Positions 45,151-56,600 of a DNA stretch of 64,000 nt are shown one piece after another. Position 1 is the stretch's first letter, and every line of letters starts with the position of its first letter. Below the pieces are notes generated by a model that saw only the letters and a list, made by a program, of their open reading frames with translations, searched no databases and had not been told where the DNA came from. The position numbers and the translations under genes were made by a program. The DNA is taken from the NCBI GenBank assembly GCA_930367215.1, contig OV884059.1:22530945-22594944 (forward strand), written 5' to 3'. Source of the DNA: Pollenia angustigena (Eukaryota; Arthropoda; Insecta; Diptera; Polleniidae).

Positions 45151-47014
45151 GGTTAGGTTAGGTTACGTTAAGAAGGGTTATGCGCCCAAGGGCACACTTC
45201 CACTCGGAGACCAATATGGTCCATTGTGAATCCCTTTAATTAAGAGAAAAAAGAAGAAAGAAAAAGACAGTAAAAAAATAAGTATGAGATGGATAGAATC
45301 AAGAAAGATAGAAAGTTAGTAAGTTGTAAGATTTCGCGTAGAACTATTGACCCCTCTACAATCCCCTCAACAGAAACAACCGCACTATTTCCCTGACAAA
45401 CCCCAGTAGATCAGCCGGACTACATCCAGCGATGCACCCCAGTTCGTCGTGAAACCTATCTCCTAGCCACTTCTGCCTGAGACCCTGCATCCTGGGACAA
45501 TGGCACAGTACATGCTCGATCGTCTCCAGCTCCTCTGAATCATCGCACAATCTGCAGAAGTCCGGTATGGCGTTGTCCCATATGCCCGCAAAAGCCCAAA
45601 CAGGACAATGACCCGTCAAGAACCCTATAAGCGTTCTAAGACTAACCCTATCCAATCCCAGTAGAACCCTGGTTGCCCCCGCGTCCAATCTTGGTCATAG
45701 TGCCCTGGACACCCTGCAATCCGTTCTGTCCCTCCAGGATCGGGTAACGTCATCACGGAATTTCTCCCGTATCACCCCATAGTAGTAACATAGGGGGGGC
45801 TTAAACCCCTGTCCCTTACCGCTAAGTCCAGATTCGAATCCCCTCTCGCGAGTTCGTCAGCCACCTCATTTCCATCAACCATGCAGTGTCCAGGTACCCA
45901 ACACAGCCTTACATTGAATGCCTCCATGAGTTCACCAAGAACATTCCTACACCGAGCGACCAGGCACGATCGCACCGTATAATTTGTCAATGCCCTAAGC
46001 GCCGCCTGACTATCGACGTAAATTGTCACCACAGATCCACCCACGATGTGTTCCAGTATCACCTCCGTCGCCCTCCAGATCGCTAGGATCTCAGCCTAGA
46101 AGACATTGCACTCATCGGGGAGTCTGAACGACCTTTTCACCTCGGTGTCCGCGATATATACGCCGGCACCAGTTCCGGTATCCATCTTGGATCCATCCGT
46201 AAATACTGCCTACCCCTCAAACAGTCCATTGGATCCACTCCAAATTTCCCTATCCGGGAACTCCACTGGTGGTTTTGCACCGAAGTCCAGGGTCATAGTC
46301 TTATGATCCGACCCATCTCGTACAAAATTCTCGTGTGATCATCCCGCCTAGGTCTAACTAAAGAAGACTTAAGTCTAAGTAAGTTCCTAGCGGCCACACT
46401 CCTCACATAATGCTCAATAGGGGATAGATATAGTAGGATGTCCAGCGCTGCCTGCAGAGTGCTTCTCCTTGCGCCCGTGATGCCAAGAGATGCACTTCTT
46501 TGAACCTTGCTGAGCATCTTCCTATAGCTTTCCCTCCCAACGCACCCCACCAAACAGTGCATCCATAGGTAAGTATAGGGCTAACAACCAATGTGTAAAT
46601 CCAGTTTACCATATCCGGCCTCAGACCCCAGTTCTTACCAATGGAGTTCCTGCATGTGTAGTATGCATTGAGTCCCCTTCTCATCCTCTCCTGAGTGTTT
46701 CTCTTCCGAGACAGTTTGCAGTGCAGAAAGTTACCCAAGTACTTTGCTCCGTCCGATAGAGGCAACTCGACGCCATCGAGCACTGGCCCCCTAAATCCCT
46801 CTATCCAATACATTCTGGTAAATAGCACCAGCTCAGTCTTCGCAGGGTTAACACCCAGTCCCCTATCCTTTGCCCATGCCGAGAGTTCGTCTAGCATCAC
46901 CTGCATAATTTCCCCGATCGTGGACAGAAATTTTCCCCTGACCAGCAGAACTATGTCGTCCGCATAGGCAACAACTTTCCTGCCCATGGAATCAAATGAC
47001 CCAAGAATCCCGTT
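45151..47014 (-). mobile_element. 5'-truncated I-superfamily LINE with RNase H and TSD
   Basis: On the minus strand, from 47014: RT from the catalytic VVAYADDIVLLVRG, then GVNPAKTELVLFTR, AKYLGNFLHCKL and VVSPILTYGCTVWW; an RNase H domain with YVDSQAALRAL and LCWVPGHCMVDGNEVADELA; and a C-terminal CRLCDDSEELETIEHVLCHC. RNase H after RT points to the I/LOA group. The flanks share AATTGAACTGGTA (45138-45150 and 47015-47027). The 3' end is a TAACC-repeat tail, not poly-A. Several stops and frameshifts break ORF2, and everything 5' of the YADD motif is missing. Confidence 0.92.
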
Positions 47015-47027
47015 AATTGAACTGGTA

Positions 47028-48007
47028 ACTCTGAAATATTGCGTTTAATTTTTATAAAAAGAATTAAGGAATTCACTCCTTTAAACCTAATGTTTGAACC
47101 TATCAACCAGGACACATGGAAAAAATGGATAAAAAATTATACCAACAGAAAAGTTTTTTTTAATACATATGTATGTAGTATCAAAGAATATAAATCATAT
47201 AGAATGCGCATCTCAAGGAAAACTAAAATATTTTTGAAAAAAAATGCATGATGCGGGCGGGAAGACAAAAGGGAAAGAAGCAAAAACAAAGAGCGTAACA
47301 ATGCATCGTTCTCTCGTTGTTTATGAGAACTTTTAATTCTCATTTATCAGCGTATATGTATGTGCGTGCTCGAGTGTGTATGTATGTACATTGCCAAGTC
47401 AAGAAAAAAAAAAACACATTAAGTAAAAAATAAAACAAAAACCTAACAAAAGAATTTTTGTTTCTTGCAATTTTTGTACAAATAACCTTCGTAAAAGCAA
47501 ATGTGACCGATTGTGTAATTGTAGGGTAAGAGTATGTGTTTTATTGTTGTACAGATAAAACTATATCGGTTCGCACCGAAATTCAGATGCAGTTTTTCTG
47601 TAAAATTAAAGATTTATAGGAATATAAAAATATGTAAAAACATAAACTGCCTTGTTCATAAAAAATATTTTATGTTTATTAAAGCGGCATGGTCACACAA
47701 TGCTTTTGGGGTCTTTTGTCAAACCATGTTATATATTTATTTCATAGCTGTGCAGTTTTAATATTCTGATTAAAGATATTTAAAAATAGATTAAAATAAA
47801 ACATATTATTATTCCTTCTTAAGGAATTTTGTTTGGTTTTTATTTAATCATGTTGCTTGGAAATTAAAAAAATTTAGTTCTCATATATTCGGAATAAATT
47901 TAATTTATTTCTAACTTTACGTCTATTCACAAATGTAAAAAAATTATATTTACAAAAATTAACTTATTTCCAATTAAATTTTCAATCAACCAAAGCGATA
48001 CAAATAC
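47028..48007. other. AT-rich sequence, nothing recognised
   Basis: No coding evidence. ATCAAAGAATATAAATC with ATAGAATGCGCAT (about 47178-47211) reappears inverted at about 50286-50316, suggesting ends of one old element or an inverted pair. Confidence 0.5.
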
Positions 48008-48175
48008 AGTATTTATCGGATATAAGAAACTTAAAAAATCCAGGAAAAAAGTTTCTTATAAGCGTTTCTTTCTAATATACAACTATTTTATATAAGAAAC
48101 TTATTTCGTATATAAGTAGCTATGGCCATAAGACTTTAATATTTTGGTTTTCTGTCTCTTTTTTTTTGTAACATA

Positions 48176-48312
48176 GGGTCTTCACCTGACAATTTTTTGT
48201 TATAATAAACGTCAAACTTCATATATAAAAAAAAACGCTGACAAAAATTTTAAAGTTATTTTTATATGGACTTTGACTTTTGGTATGACAAAAAATTGTC
48301 AGGTGAAGACCC
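48176..48312. mobile_element. 137-bp MITE (nested)
   Basis: GGGTCTTCACCTGACAATTT then TTTGT is inverted as ACAAAAAATTGTCAGGTGAA then GACCC. Confidence 0.85.
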
Positions 48313-48351
48313 CCTGTTAACGTTCCTAACTTTAAAATAATTATTGTCTAT

Positions 48352-48467
48352 CCCCCATATTCATAAAAAAATTTTTTGATTTATTTAAGGTTTATTGAGC
48401 AAATTTTCATAGAAAATTCATTTCATAAGCCTTTTATAAACCTGAAATGTTTTTTATGAATATGGGG
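48352..48467. mobile_element. ~116-bp MITE (nested)
   Basis: CCCCCATATTCATAAAAAA is inverted as TTTTTTATGAATATGGGGG. The internal TTTATTGAGCAAATTTTCAT relates it to sequences at 53095-53170 and 54020-54110. Confidence 0.8.
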
Positions 48468-48619
48468 GTATGTCTTTTGAGTTTTTCACTATTTTAGATA
48501 ACGTTGAAAGTCCAATATTATATTTTTTTTCAATTTCGCTTCTTTTTATCCCGTTTTGTATTTCTTTTAAAATTTTAACTTTTGTTCTATTGGCAAAAAA
48601 CACAAACACTCAATTCACA

Positions 48620-49251
48620 TGAGGGCTTTTACGACGTCGTTTTATCTTGATTCCCTTTTAAAGCAACTTCCAAAATCTCTTTGCGTTCATACGATGATTT
48701 TTGGTTGCATGTCTTTTTTTTATTTACAGTATGGCCTTGATTACCCGTCATTCGATTAACCGGCAGCTTCAATAAAATGGAAAACAAACATTTTTTTGCA
48801 CTGATTTAAATTGCCTCTATTATCCGAAATTATAAACAAATTATCTTTTTTTCGTTAAATTTTGAACAATCAAAAGAAATTTAAATAAACGAAGAAAGAG
48901 AATATCTTAACGGTGTGGAAGCATGTTCTGCCAAATTTACTTTTTTCCTCATGTTTACATAATAAAACGTTATATATTTACATAAAATAAGAAACACACC
49001 AAAAAAAATAAATAATCAAGAATTCTGCCGATCCCGTCTATTATCGATAATCGAGGTCTCACTGTATTTTAAACCACACACTTCAAAGTAAGAAAAATAA
49101 TAAAACGTAAACAGAAAAAGTTAAAAGAGAAATGTAAAAAACGACATGCAAAATACAAAACGAGTCATTTTGTTAACCCCTCTTTCTTTTCTACACCGCT
49201 CACCAACAAACCAAAAGAGACGTCGACAAAGCGACGTCGTAAAAGCCCTCA
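48620..49251. mobile_element. 632-bp TIR element (nested, itself interrupted)
   Basis: TGAGGGCTTTTACGACGTCG is perfectly inverted as CGACGTCGTAAAAGCCCTCA. The pogo-like element at 48727-49064 sits inside it. Confidence 0.85.
48727..49064. mobile_element. 338-bp pogo/Tigger-like MITE with TA duplication
   Basis: TA/CAGTATGGCCTTGATTACCC and the inverse of CAGTGAGACCTCGATTATCG, then TA. CAGTG..CCTCGATTATC-type ends are characteristic of pogo/Tigger elements. Confidence 0.75.
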
Positions 49252-49604
49252 TCTAAACTGAGTGAAAGTTTCTCATGGGTACCAGATCGCTCATCTAAAA
49301 CTAAAAGTAAAAAAAAAAACTTTGTTCTTGTTGTAAAACTGTCAGAAAACAGAGTTGTCCATGCAAACTACATAAATTCTGTTTGGCCGTTGGAAGTTTC
49401 TTATATAAATTCTTTTTCTATACATTTTGTGATTTTGGTGTTTAAGAAAAATGTTCTTTTATCAGTTTTTTTCTTATAAGCGTTTTTCTAATATGAAACC
49501 TTTTTTGTTAGAAAAATCGCAAAAAAGACATGGTGTTTTTGAAAATGTTTCTTATAAGCGTTTTGTTCTTATATGAGACGTTCTTATATCCGATTAATAC
49601 TGTA

Positions 49605-50322
49605 CATACATATTTAAAAAGAATTTAATGAGGATATCAACCACCCTAATATTTTAATAAATGAAATCATTCGTTTGATAAAACTTGTATTTTTCTTTTC
49701 TTGGAACTTCCTTTTTCTAAAGACCAAGAGCAATGTTTTCGGAGGAGTACTAATTTAATAAATGTTCACAAACTGAGCAATATGAAATTTATTTAACAAA
49801 CAATCAAGGAGAAATACCTATTTATAATTATGCCACTCCTTTATTTATAAATTCCATTAATATACATACATGGTAAGTACATAATTAAATAATCTAAAAA
49901 ATGGAATTATAATTCGGTGCAAATCGATATAGTTTAGTTTTTACAAAAATAAAACACATACTGTTGCCCTACAATTACGCAATTGGTCGCATTCGCTCTT
50001 ACGTAGGTTATTTGCACATAAATTGTTTTAAAACAAAACGAAATCAATTAAAAAAATACCAAAAACCGGTTTCAACGAAGAAAAAAACACAAACACACAC
50101 ACACTTTGGCTGGCAAAAACAGCAAACATGTGTATGTGTTAATGCTGCACATTTTGGATGCTATCTTCAGTTCTCTAAGTGAAAACACAAACCAACAACA
50201 AATTGCCTTTGCAAAATTTGTGAGCGAAATTATATGAGACCGGGGCGTAATGATAAACCCCGCCATAAGAAATTTTGCTTCTACATGATGCGCATTCTAT
50301 AAGATTTATATTCTTTGGTAGT
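49605..50322. other. Non-coding sequence
   Basis: AT-rich. A short CA-rich stretch lies near 50085-50105. No gene recognised. Confidence 0.5.
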
Positions 50323-50586
50323 ATATCGCACTCTAAATACTAAATGGTCACAACTCAAAATTTTTCAAAAATGACTTTTTTTCATAAATTAATTCTCATT
50401 TCACATCTCTAGCTACTTACAAAATTGAAAAAGGCATAGCAAAACTTTCTTCAAATTGGACTTTTTTTATAAGGGAACTAATTTTTTTTTTTAATATTAT
50501 CACCACTTTTACATAAACTGTTTTTTGGCTCTCCTGAAAATTTAAGAATTTTGAGTTGTTACAGTTTAGTATTTAGGGTGCGATAT
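50323..50586. mobile_element. 264-bp TIR element
   Basis: TATCGCACTCTAAATACTAA then CAACTCAAAATT at the left is inverted as AATTTTGAGTTGTTAC then TTAGTATTTAGGGTGCGATA at the right. Confidence 0.85.
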
Positions 50587-51606
50587 GTAAAAACCATCCA
50601 GTTTTTATTTTTAAGTCCAATAATATATAGAAAAAAAATTAACGTGTACTTCATGTACATAAAAACGATGAAAAATAATAAAAAGTTGGGCTTACAATGT
50701 TCTAAACTAAAATAATTTTCAGAAGATTGCACTTTTTCTAGAACTGCATGTCATATTAAAATCAAACTTACATTGAATAAGGTAGGTATGTAGGTACCAG
50801 TAAAAAAAACATTTTTACAAAAAAAAAAAATACACACACGAAAAAAACATTATAGAACATTAAAATATAGTGTTTGTCTACAGTATCACTACAATTGTTC
50901 TGTTTTTTAACGAAGAACCGAACATTATATAATGTTCGGTTCTTTCTTGAAAATAGTTACGAACGGTATTAAGGGTTGTGTATGTATGTCTACAGATCAC
51001 TAAAAAATAGATATCATTCCTGGGTGTGTGAGCCGAACGTTAAATAATGTACTGTTTATTTTCGAACACTGATCTAATCAATTGACTAAGCCATACACGC
51101 TTTGATTTGGACAACGACCGACTCAGTTTATAATTGAATTTAAACGTGTATAGGCTGCCTTACCCTACGTCTCCATGCTCTTTCGATTAGAACATGACAT
51201 GACCATAACGCCGGCAGAGCAACGGTATTCATTTGTTCATGTTCTTGTATGTGTCGAATACGTGTTGATGTTCATGTTCTGATTGACCACAATTTTTGTT
51301 GTTGTGCGTTTGGTATTATACAGAAAATACATTGTATGGCCAACATCATGGCGCACATGGATGCTAAGACGAATGTTTAGGCAACGATAGCAGCACATGG
51401 ACGAAACATGAACATGAACAGTCTTCACGAGTAGAATTCATGTGCGACATGATGTTCTTACCAAGTTGATGGATGGTGGAGACGGGTAGTTAGAGAAAGC
51501 AATTTGTTATCGGTTTTCGATTACTTATAAAAGTTGTTTACACGGTATAACTTTTTTCAGCCACTAGTTGAAACAAAATTTGAAAGAAGATTGACTATCA
51601 TCTATT
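50587..51606. other. Non-coding sequence with a 32-bp perfect palindrome
   Basis: AAGAACCGAACATTATATAA plus its mirror occupies 50913-50944. GAACRTTA motifs recur nearby (about 50848, 51033), and ATGTTC/GAACAT words cluster at 51195-51450. No coding gene is seen. Confidence 0.6.
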
Positions 51607-53580
51607 ATGCCATGTTTCCACGACGATTTGAATCACCTGCTTCGCTCTCTGAATCATGTTAATGAATCATGGTGTTTACACGACGTATCTACTTGCTTTG
51701 ATTTGACAGTTGTCTTTAATAAACAAATCAGTGTTGTCAACTTTGCATTTTCAAAACCCCACCAAAATGGAGAAAAAACGCAGCAAGTTTAGAATTTCTT
51801 TTTTATTTAAAATATTGAATTAATTTTGCATAACATTTTAATATTAAAAATACAGTAGCATCGGAAATTGTAGTTAAAGAGGAGTTGTGCACTTTAAACC
51901 AGCCGGTGCAAATTAAATCTAAGTTAATTTATTAAAAATAAGTAATTTAAATAAATTTAGTGTGTTATTTTCGAAAAATTTGCTTTATTGCATTTTTTAC
52001 AATTCAGAGTCTGAACACAATGTAACGATAATTTATTGCGGTGCGTTTTTTCATACGATTTTGAAGTAAACAACCGCAGTGCGGAACGGCATAAAATAAA
52101 AATCTATTTTATTTTCATTGTGGACTTTCTTTCTCTCTCAACAAAGCGAATTTAATTTGCCTTGTCTCTCAATTTTGGATACTCGTTCTCTTTCTGATGT
52201 TGCCATAGTTTTTGAATAATTGGCGATGTTCACAACATTATGGAAAACAAACAACATGATAAAAATGTGTGCACAAATAAATTAATAAAAATTTAAACAA
52301 AAAATGACAACTATTTCCTCGCCGTCTTCCGTTGTATTGTGTTTATTTTTCTCTTCCGCAACGAGAAATCGCACCGCACCGCAAACATTGTGTTTAGACT
52401 CTAAATACCGCTTAGAATATTTAATATTTGGAAAAAGTAAACAACCCTTGGAATAATTCGGTTTATTTTTTTGCGATTCTACTGTATAACAATAAAAAAG
52501 TCTTTACAGTTCAGAGTTTTTATAAAAAAAAAATAAAACTTATCAAAGATAAAAAAACTACACAAATTTGTTTGCATTCATTTAAGGCAAATTCAACAAG
52601 AGCAACTGCTCGTCAACTGTTAAGTCAAATTTGTCAAAAAATGTTCTTCTTTAATTTTTTTGTTTTAATTACATTTAATTGCCGAAGATAAAATTTTTTG
52701 AGAAAAAACTCATTTTGTGTGAAACTTTTATTAAAATTGATTACAAAAGAAGTATGTATACTTATGTTGTTTTTATTAGAGTTGTAATTGTTGTAGTGAC
52801 GAGTTTACTCTGTTCGACTCGGTATTCATATATACTAGGTAAATTGCATAAAATATATCTAATTTTTTTTATAAAGAATTCAACACTAAATATCTAGTTA
52901 GGATTCTAAATTAGCAACAGTTCAGTATATATCGTGTTATAAAAATATTTTTAAAAATATATATATTTTTTAAGAAGTTTAATATTTTTATATAAAAAAT
53001 ATAACAATAAAACAGCCTTTTACAGAGTTAAAAATGAAAAACCAAAAACTTTATAAAAAAAATTAAACAAATTTCTACATAAATACATACCTCCATATTA
53101 ATAAAAAATAGTTTGGGTTTATGACAGGTTTATTAAACAGACTTTCATAAAAAAATTCGTTTTTTAATGAATATAAGGGATAGTATTTATGTTTGCATTC
53201 ATTTGTACAAGATGATATATTTTCGTAAATTGATTTAATAAATTCTGCTTAAAACTTTTGAAAAGGTGATCAAAAATTTATTTTAATTATTTCAAGTTTT
53301 CATCATTATTGTTATAGCAGAACAAAATTTAAAAAGCACCAAAATGGTGCGAAACGCACCGAGTTGACAACTCTGAAACAATCGATTTTTACAGCTAGTT
53401 CAGATAACCATGCGATAAGAATTAGAGAAGAGAGTAATTTTTCGTGCTTCGCAAGTAGATTCAATATGAATCTACTTGCTTCGTTCTCAAAATTTTGTAC
53501 GGCGAAGCAGTTGCTTCGTTCATGATTGGGATGTGAAGCATGAATAGAGAGCGAAGCACGTACCGTGGAAACATGGTATA
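51607..53580. mobile_element. Foldback element 'A', left copy of a head-to-head pair
   Basis: The ends ATGCCATGTTTCCACG and (inverse) TATACCATGTTTCCACGG are followed on both sides by GCTTCGCTCTCT. The body has no recognised protein. It is the mirror image of 53601-58486 across a 20-bp spacer. It carries a 397-bp insertion (52006-52402) that the right copy lacks. Subterminal GCTTCG/CGAAGC sites are numerous. Confidence 0.85.
52006..52402. mobile_element. 397-bp TIR element inserted in the left arm
   Basis: AGAGTCTGAACACAATGT is inverted as ACATTGTGTTTAGACTCT. The right arm (about 58085-58105) preserves the uninterrupted sequence, so it arrived after the pair formed. Confidence 0.88.
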
Positions 53581-53600
53581 ATGCTATGTTCATACGACGT

Positions 53601-56600
53601 TATACCATGTTTCCACGGTACGTGCTTCGCTCTCTATTCATGCTTCACATCCCAATCATGAACGAAGCAACTGCTTCGCCATACAAAATTTTGAGAGCGA
53701 AGCAAGTAGATTCATATTGAATCTACTTGCGAAGCACGAACAATTACTCTCTTCTCTAATTTTTATCGCAAGGTTATCTGAACTAGCTGTAAAAATCGAT
53801 TGTTTCAGAGTTGTCAACTCGATGCGTTTCGCACCATTTTTGGTGCTTTTTAATTTTTTTGCTGCTATAACAATAATGATGAAAATATTAACTTTATTAA
53901 TTTGGAATAATTGAAATAAATTTTTGAACACTTTTTCAAAAGTATTAAACAGAATTTATTAAATCAATTTACGAAAATAAATCATCTTGTACAAATAAAT
54001 TCAAACATAAATACTATCCCTTATATTCATTATAAAACGAATTTTTTATGAAAATTTGTTTAATAAACCTGTCATAAGCCCGAACTGTTTTTTTATTAAT
54101 ATGGGAGTATGTATTTATGTAGAACTAGCATTTAACCCGCTACTTCGTTAGCGTCTCCTTTTTCTTCGTGGATATATTTTTATGCCAAAGTTTATTTTCA
54201 AAAAAGTACCAAGCACCTGCCCCTTATTTTTTTTAACGAACAACAATAAGTGTTAAATTTTTTTGATCTCTTTAATTTTGTTAGGTTAGCGGAATTGATT
54301 TGGCGAGAGGCCAACCTTCGGTCCAAAAGTCAGCTTTTTAGCTTCAGGAGTTTAGGATGTGCGATGATGAATCCGTCAGTTACTTTACAAATTTATATTA
54401 TATAGCGATGGAGAAAAATGTTGAGAAAACAGTAACAAAATTAGGAACGATTTTCACACCTTAAACGTTTGAATTTCAAAAAAGGTCCAAATCTGTTTTG
54501 TATTTTTTAGATAAGCTAAAAATGTGATACAATATTTATTTACCCTTTTACACCCCAAAAAGGCCTTCCTTCAAAAAAGTACCAGACACCTGTCCGTTTA
54601 TTTTTTTTAATGAACAATAATTAGTATTCAATTTTTTGTATCTCTTTTTGTTTAGGAAATATACGGTTAGCGAATTTTTCTAATAAACAAGAATAAGTGC
54701 TGGTGTTTTTTTATCACTTTTAGTTTAGGAGGTATGAGGTTCGCGGGATCGATATACATAGGTACAATTTTCACACCTGAAACGTTCGAATTTCGAAAAA
54801 GTACCAAATTCGCATTTGTATTTTTTAGATAATTAAAAAAGGTTATTTAATTTTTATTTCTATACGTATTGGCTTAAAAGCTAGATTTACTACCTAAAAC
54901 GACCGAATTTCGTAAAAGTACCAGACACCAATTTGCTTTTTTATTTAATGCACAAAAATAAATATTAAATTAAAAAAATTACCAGTTTATTTTAAAAAAT
55001 ACCAGTTAGAGAACGAAAAAGTAGCGAAAAATCCGTCACTCAGGAGCTTGCATGTTTAATTTTATGTTTCTAGATCCAATACTAACGGAAATTCAAAAAG
55101 TTCCATTCAAAGAATAAAAAAGTACCAAAAAGATCCCTCTTACAGATTCTCATTCACTCAGAACTTTGCATGCTTTATTTTATGTTTTTAGGTCCAATAT
55201 TTAAAATAAATTAAAAAATTACCGGTCAAAGAACGAAAAAGTACCAAACAGCCATCTTACAGATTCTTATTCACTCAGGACCTTGCATGTTTAATTTGAT
55301 ATTTTTGACAACAATAAAGTAACAATAAGCCTTGTTAAAGACTTTTGACAACAAAAAAGTAACAATAAGCCCTGTTACAGATCTCATTCACTCAGGACAT
55401 TGCATGTTCAATTAAATTTTTCTACGTCCAATGCTAACGGAAATTTTAAAAATATCAGTTAAATAACAAAAAAGTACCAAAATGCCCATCTTACAGATTC
55501 TCATTCACTCAGGAAATCGCATGTTTAATTTGATGTTTTTAGGTCCAATATTATCGGAAATTCAAAAAGTACTAATTTAAGAACAAACATGTACCCAAAA
55601 GCCATCTTACAGATTATAATTCTCTCATGACCTTGCAGGTCTTATTTTATGTTCATAAAGTAAAAGAACGAAAAAGTACCAAAAACAGATACCTCTAACA
55701 GATTATCATTCACCTAAGACCTTGCATGTTGAATTTTATGCTTCTAGGTCTAATAATATCGGATATTCAAAAAGTACTATTTAAAGATCAAAAACGTATC
55801 TTAACGCCCTCTTACAGATTCTCATTCACTCAGGACCTTGCATGTTTAATTTTATGTTTCTAAGTCCAATACCAACGGAAATTCAAGAAGTACCAGTCAA
55901 AGAATAAAAAAGTAACGAAAAGTTCACTCTTATAGATTTTCATCCACCCAGGACATTGCATTTTGAATTTTATGTTTCTAGGTCCAATACTAACGGAAAT
56001 TCAAAAAGTACCAGTTAATGAACAAAAAGTACCAAAAGCCTTCTTACAGATTCTCATTCCCTCAGGACCTTGCATGTTTAATTTTATCTTTATAGGGCCA
56101 ATACCAATGGAAATTCAAAAAGTACCAGTCAAATAATAAAAAAGTACCAAAAATTCACTCTTATAGATTTTCATCCACCCAGGACATTGCATTTTGAATT
56201 TTATATTTCTAGGTCCAATACTAACGCAAATTCAAAAATTACCAGTTAATGAACAAAAAAGTACCAAAAAGTTCCCTAATAGATTCTTATCCACTTAGGA
56301 CATTGCATCTTGAATTTTATGTTTCTAGGTCTAATAATAACGGAAATTTAAAAAGTACCAGAAAAAAAGAAGCTCAGAAATGCGCTTTTGCAGATTCTCA
56401 TTCACTCAAGACATTGCATGTTCAATTTAATTTTTCTACGTCCAATGCTAACAGAAATTCTAAAAGTACTATTTAAAGATCAAAAAAGTACCTAAAAGCC
56501 CTCTTACAGATTCTCATTCACTCGGGACCTTGCATGTTTAATTTTATCTTTCTAGGTCCAATACCAACGGAAATTCAAGAAATACCAGTCAAAGAAAAAA

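Larger units (their letters stand above)
48008..49601. mobile_element. Tc1/mariner-like non-autonomous element with TA duplication
   Basis: TA/CAGTATTTATCGGATATAAG at the left is the inverse of CTTATATCCGATTAATACTG/TA at the right. Subterminal GTTTCTTATAAGCGTTT repeats occur near both ends (48049, 49486, 49547). It is the host for four further TIR elements nested at 48176, 48352, 48620 and 48727. Confidence 0.8.

Noticed and set aside
51607..51792. A repeated ~60-residue frame (..NHLLRSLNHVNESWCLHD..) also present at 58306-58536 (-)
   Set aside because: It lies in the terminal repeat of foldback element A and its mirror; it has no start context or homology, and the similarity follows from the DNA palindrome.
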